Part shown: positions 3,218-5,538 of the stretch, one piece after another
Position numbering within the stretch: position 1 is the first letter of the stretch
Layout: each line of letters opens with the position of its first letter
DNA from: Patescibacteria group bacterium
Lineage (GTDB): Bacteria; Patescibacteriota; UBA1384; CAILIB01
NCBI GenBank assembly: GCA_018968785.1
Contig: JAGWZN010000058.1
Coordinates: forward strand, 1 to 5,538
DNA length: 5,538 nucleotides
Reading direction: 5' to 3'
Translations under genes and position numbers: made by a program
The notes under the pieces: generated by a model
Told to the model about the DNA's origin: nothing
What the model saw: the letters and a program-made list of their open reading frames with translations, nothing else
Database searches by the model: none

Positions 3218-5538
3218 TATCTGACCTACATACCGTTATTTGCCCTGATTGTACCGGAAGCGGAATTTTGAAAGAGAAAGAAGGTGCGGTTAGCTGTCCG
3301 AAGTGTGGCGGTCGCGGCATGTGGCTGGAAGATAAAGGCGGCCGGATATTTGTGTATCCGCTTCCCGAATTTGTTCAGCCGACCGAACTGAAGGATAAGC
3401 GATTACGCGCCTGGATCCGGTATATCGCCTGCGTAGTCAGTCTACTCAGCACTGTCGCCAGCCTCGCTTATCTCCTGAGCCACAGCTCCGGTCTAACCAG
3501 TTTCCTCTGGGGAGCAGGGATCGGTCACGCCTGGTTTGGAATCAGCGGACTACTCAGCGTGGTCAGCTGTGCTTATCTCCAAAGTGGACAAACCAGTTTG
3601 CGCGATCTGCAAGAGCTGGGGAATGGTGACGATCTTTCTCCGATCGATCTCCGCCAGTTCGCTAATCCCCGGTTAGAGACGCTGATACGGATCGCCGCCG
3701 TGGAAACGACCCGCCGCCGTCTCTCCACCATTACCGACGCTATCTTCTTATTTGCCCTACTCCAACAACCCCGTATTCAGATGACCTTGGCTCGCCTGGA
3801 GATCGATTTCTCCCACCTGCTTGATGATATCGCGCCCGCCTCTCTCTCCGGAGGATCTGGGAATGTCAGCGCGGCATCCCTCAGCGCCGAAGTTAGGCAG
3901 CGGATTTACGAAGGGCTTGAGCTGGCCATCACCAACCGGTTTCCGTATCTCGATTTAGAAGATATCCTGCTCGGGTACGCGGCGCGGCCGGAATCATTTG
4001 GCCCGGTATTTAAAAAGTCCGGCCTGGAGTATAAAACCGTGTACGCCATGTCCCGTTGGTTCGCTCAGGAGCAAGAGCAGGCTCGCCAGTGGGCGTTTTG
4101 GCTGGAACGGGGACGAGCCCGGCCTAAGGGGTTCATGAACCGGGCCTGGACCGCCTTACCGACTCCGTTTCTTGACCATTACAGCTTGGATATCACCCAG
4201 CTGGCCAGCCATGGGCGGGTCGCTACCGTCACTGTCCGCGATCAGGAAATTAACCTGGCCCTGGAGATACTGGGACGAACTCAAAAGAACAGTGTTTTGC
4301 TGGTTGGCGATCCGGGAGTGGGCAAAAACGCGATCTTGGGCGCGATCGCCTTACGTATGATCGAGGAGAAAGTGCCGGAGATATTAAAAGATAAGCGTCT
4401 GGTTTCAATGGACCTGGCCGCCCTGCTTTCCAGCCACGGAACCGCCGAGCACAATCTGCAACAGGTACTGGAAGAGGTTGGACAGGCGGGCAATGTCATT
4501 CTGGCTATTCCGGAATTCCAGGCGTTGGTTGGCACGTCCGGTACCGCTCTGGATGCCGCCACTCTGCTCACCCGGGCGCTGGATCAAGGGTACATCCAGG
4601 TGATCAGCCTAGCCACCTACGCGGATTATCACCGGTATGTAGAGTCGAATGATCATCTCCGTTCGCTGCTGGAGGTGGTGGAGATTAAGGCGCTGAGTGT
4701 TGAGCAGACGGTGGAGGTATTGGAAGAAGAAACGCCCCAGATTGAGCACCGGCAGTCGGTGTATCTGACCTATCCGGCGATTCAAGCGGCTGCCGAGCTG
4801 GCAAAGCGGTATCTGCCGGATCAAGCGCTGCCGGAAAGCGCGCTCGGGGTGCTGGACCGGGCCGCTGCCGCTGCCAAAGCCGCCGGTAAACGGTGGTTGA
4901 GTAGGCAGGATATTCAACTAACCATCGAGAAGCAGACTCAGATACCGGTTCAAAACGCCGACCGGCAGGAAGCGGAGCTTCTACTCCATCTTGAGGATAA
5001 ACTGCACCAGCGGATCATCGGCCAGGATGACGCCGTGAGAGCGGTAGCGGAAGCGCTTAGGCGGGCGCGGGCCGGGCTGCATGAGGAGAAGCGACCGATT
5101 AGCAGCCTGCTCTTTGTCGGACCGACCGGCGTCGGCAAAACCGAAACTGCCAAGGCGATAGCCGACCTGTACTTTGGCAGCCAGGGGAAGATGGTGCGCC
5201 TGGATATGTCGGAGTATCAGGACAACCGTTCCGTCTACCGGTTGATTGGCGCGCCCGCTGCTGACTCGAGTAGTCGTACCGAGGGAGGGCTGCTTACGCA
5301 GCCTATTCGGGAACATCCGTTCTCGCTGATTCTACTAGATGAAATCGAGAAGGCGTATTCAGACGTACTCAACCTCTTTCTTCAACTTCTGGATGACGGC
5401 CGCCTCACCGAAAATACCGGCCGCACCGTTTATTACAACAACACCATTATCGTCGCGACTTCCAACGCCGGCTCCGGCGAAATTATCTCTTTAATCCAGA
5501 ACGGGACAACCGGCGAAGCACTGGATAAAGAAGTGATC
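3214..5538 (+). CDS. Membrane-anchored, zinc-ribbon ClpA/B/C-like double AAA+ ATPase, 3' truncated
   Basis: The frame is open for 775 codons to the window edge. In order it shows a DnaJ-like zinc ribbon with CPDCTGSG and CPKCGGRG (Cys10, 13, 28, 31); two membrane spans at about residues 68-88 and 95-122; and two Clp-N-type helical repeats at about 155-205 and 225-285. The first AAA+ module (about 330-500) is degenerate: Walker A is GDPGVGKN (365-372, Asn for Thr/Ser), the Walker B Asp is Pro433 with Glu434 kept, the KYRG-type pore loop is missing and the usual ERRF arginine-finger motif is lost. No coiled-coil middle domain is present. The second module (from about 590) has Walker A GPTGVGKT (636-643), Walker B LILLDE (to Glu710) and sensor-1 SN (750-751) intact, but GYVG is replaced by ADSSSR (683-688). 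No IGL/VGF ClpP-docking loop is seen. It probably remodels or unfolds proteins at the membrane. It overlaps its upstream partner by ATGA. Calling it clpC would overstate the case. Confidence 0.9.
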   Translation, partial: MISDLHTVICPDCTGSGILKEKEGAVSCPKCGGRGMWLEDKGGRIFVYPLPEFVQPTELKDKRLRAWIRYIACVVSLLSTVASLAYLLSHSSGLTSFLWGAGIGHAWFGISGLLSVVSCAYLQSGQTSLRDLQELGNGDDLSPIDLRQFANPRLETLIRIAAVETTRRRLSTITDAIFLFALLQQPRIQMTLARLEIDFSHLLDDIAPASLSGGSGNVSAASLSAEVRQRIYEGLELAITNRFPYLDLEDILLGYAARPESFGPVFKKSGLEYKTVYAMSRWFAQEQEQARQWAFWLERGRARPKGFMNRAWTALPTPFLDHYSLDITQLASHGRVATVTVRDQEINLALEILGRTQKNSVLLVGDPGVGKNAILGAIALRMIEEKVPEILKDKRLVSMDLAALLSSHGTAEHNLQQVLEEVGQAGNVILAIPEFQALVGTSGTALDAATLLTRALDQGYIQVISLATYADYHRYVESNDHLRSLLEVVEIKALSVEQTVEVLEEETPQIEHRQSVYLTYPAIQAAAELAKRYLPDQALPESALGVLDRAAAAAKAAGKRWLSRQDIQLTIEKQTQIPVQNADRQEAELLLHLEDKLHQRIIGQDDAVRAVAEALRRARAGLHEEKRPISSLLFVGPTGVGKTETAKAIADLYFGSQGKMVRLDMSEYQDNRSVYRLIGAPAADSSSRTEGGLLTQPIREHPFSLILLDEIEKAYSDVLNLFLQLLDDGRLTENTGRTVYYNNTIIVATSNAGSGEIISLIQNGTTGEALDKEVI

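Noticed and set aside
4172..5316. Several frames of 60-111 aa on either strand inside the AAA+ gene
   Set aside because: The long plus-strand frame with Walker A, Walker B and sensor motifs explains the region; the others are shadows.

Overview
The window looks like a chromosomal piece of a bacterium using the standard code: TGG is the only Trp codon needed, and TAA, TAG and TGA all act as stops with no in-frame TGA read through. Base composition is near 50% GC. A small-membrane-protein gene paired with a membrane-anchored, zinc-ribbon ClpA/B/C-like ATPase, plus several genes without Shine-Dalgarno sequences, recalls the Candidate Phyla Radiation (Patescibacteria). That placement is an inference from protein style, not a database result.

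Layout. Bases 1-1052 (+) hold all but the N-terminus of ychF, closed by a strong hairpin terminator at 1071-1099 that can serve both strands. Two small single-span membrane protein genes follow on the minus strand: a 67-residue protein (1122-1325) with a near-consensus promoter, a foldable leader and the window's only strong Shine-Dalgarno, and a 109-residue protein with a very basic N-terminus (1475-1804). From about 1880 the plus strand carries a dense RNA/secretion cluster: tRNA-Gly(GCC), tRNA-Cys(GCA), secG, tRNA-Leu(CAG), tRNA-Phe(GAA) and tRNA-Val(TAC). The secG start codon lies only 6 nt after the tRNA-Cys CCA. The tRNA-Leu and tRNA-Val genes are each followed directly by a long perfect hairpin. 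The 3' end of tRNA-Val is repeated as a 26-bp perfect direct repeat 124 bp downstream, enclosing a small foldable segment, and the cluster ends at a hairpin/T-tract terminator (2818-2851).

A promoter-like pair overlapping that terminator's T-tract would start transcription 2-3 nt before a 111-residue two-span membrane protein gene (2882-3217). This gene overlaps by ATGA with a large gene running off the window (3214-5538, 775 codons seen). The large product has a DnaJ-style four-cysteine zinc ribbon, two membrane spans, two Clp-N-like helical repeats and two AAA+ modules. The first module has lost most catalytic and pore residues. The second keeps its catalytic motifs but has a replaced pore loop. 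The pair plausibly forms a membrane protein-remodelling or quality-control unit of unusual design, and it is the most interesting system in the window.
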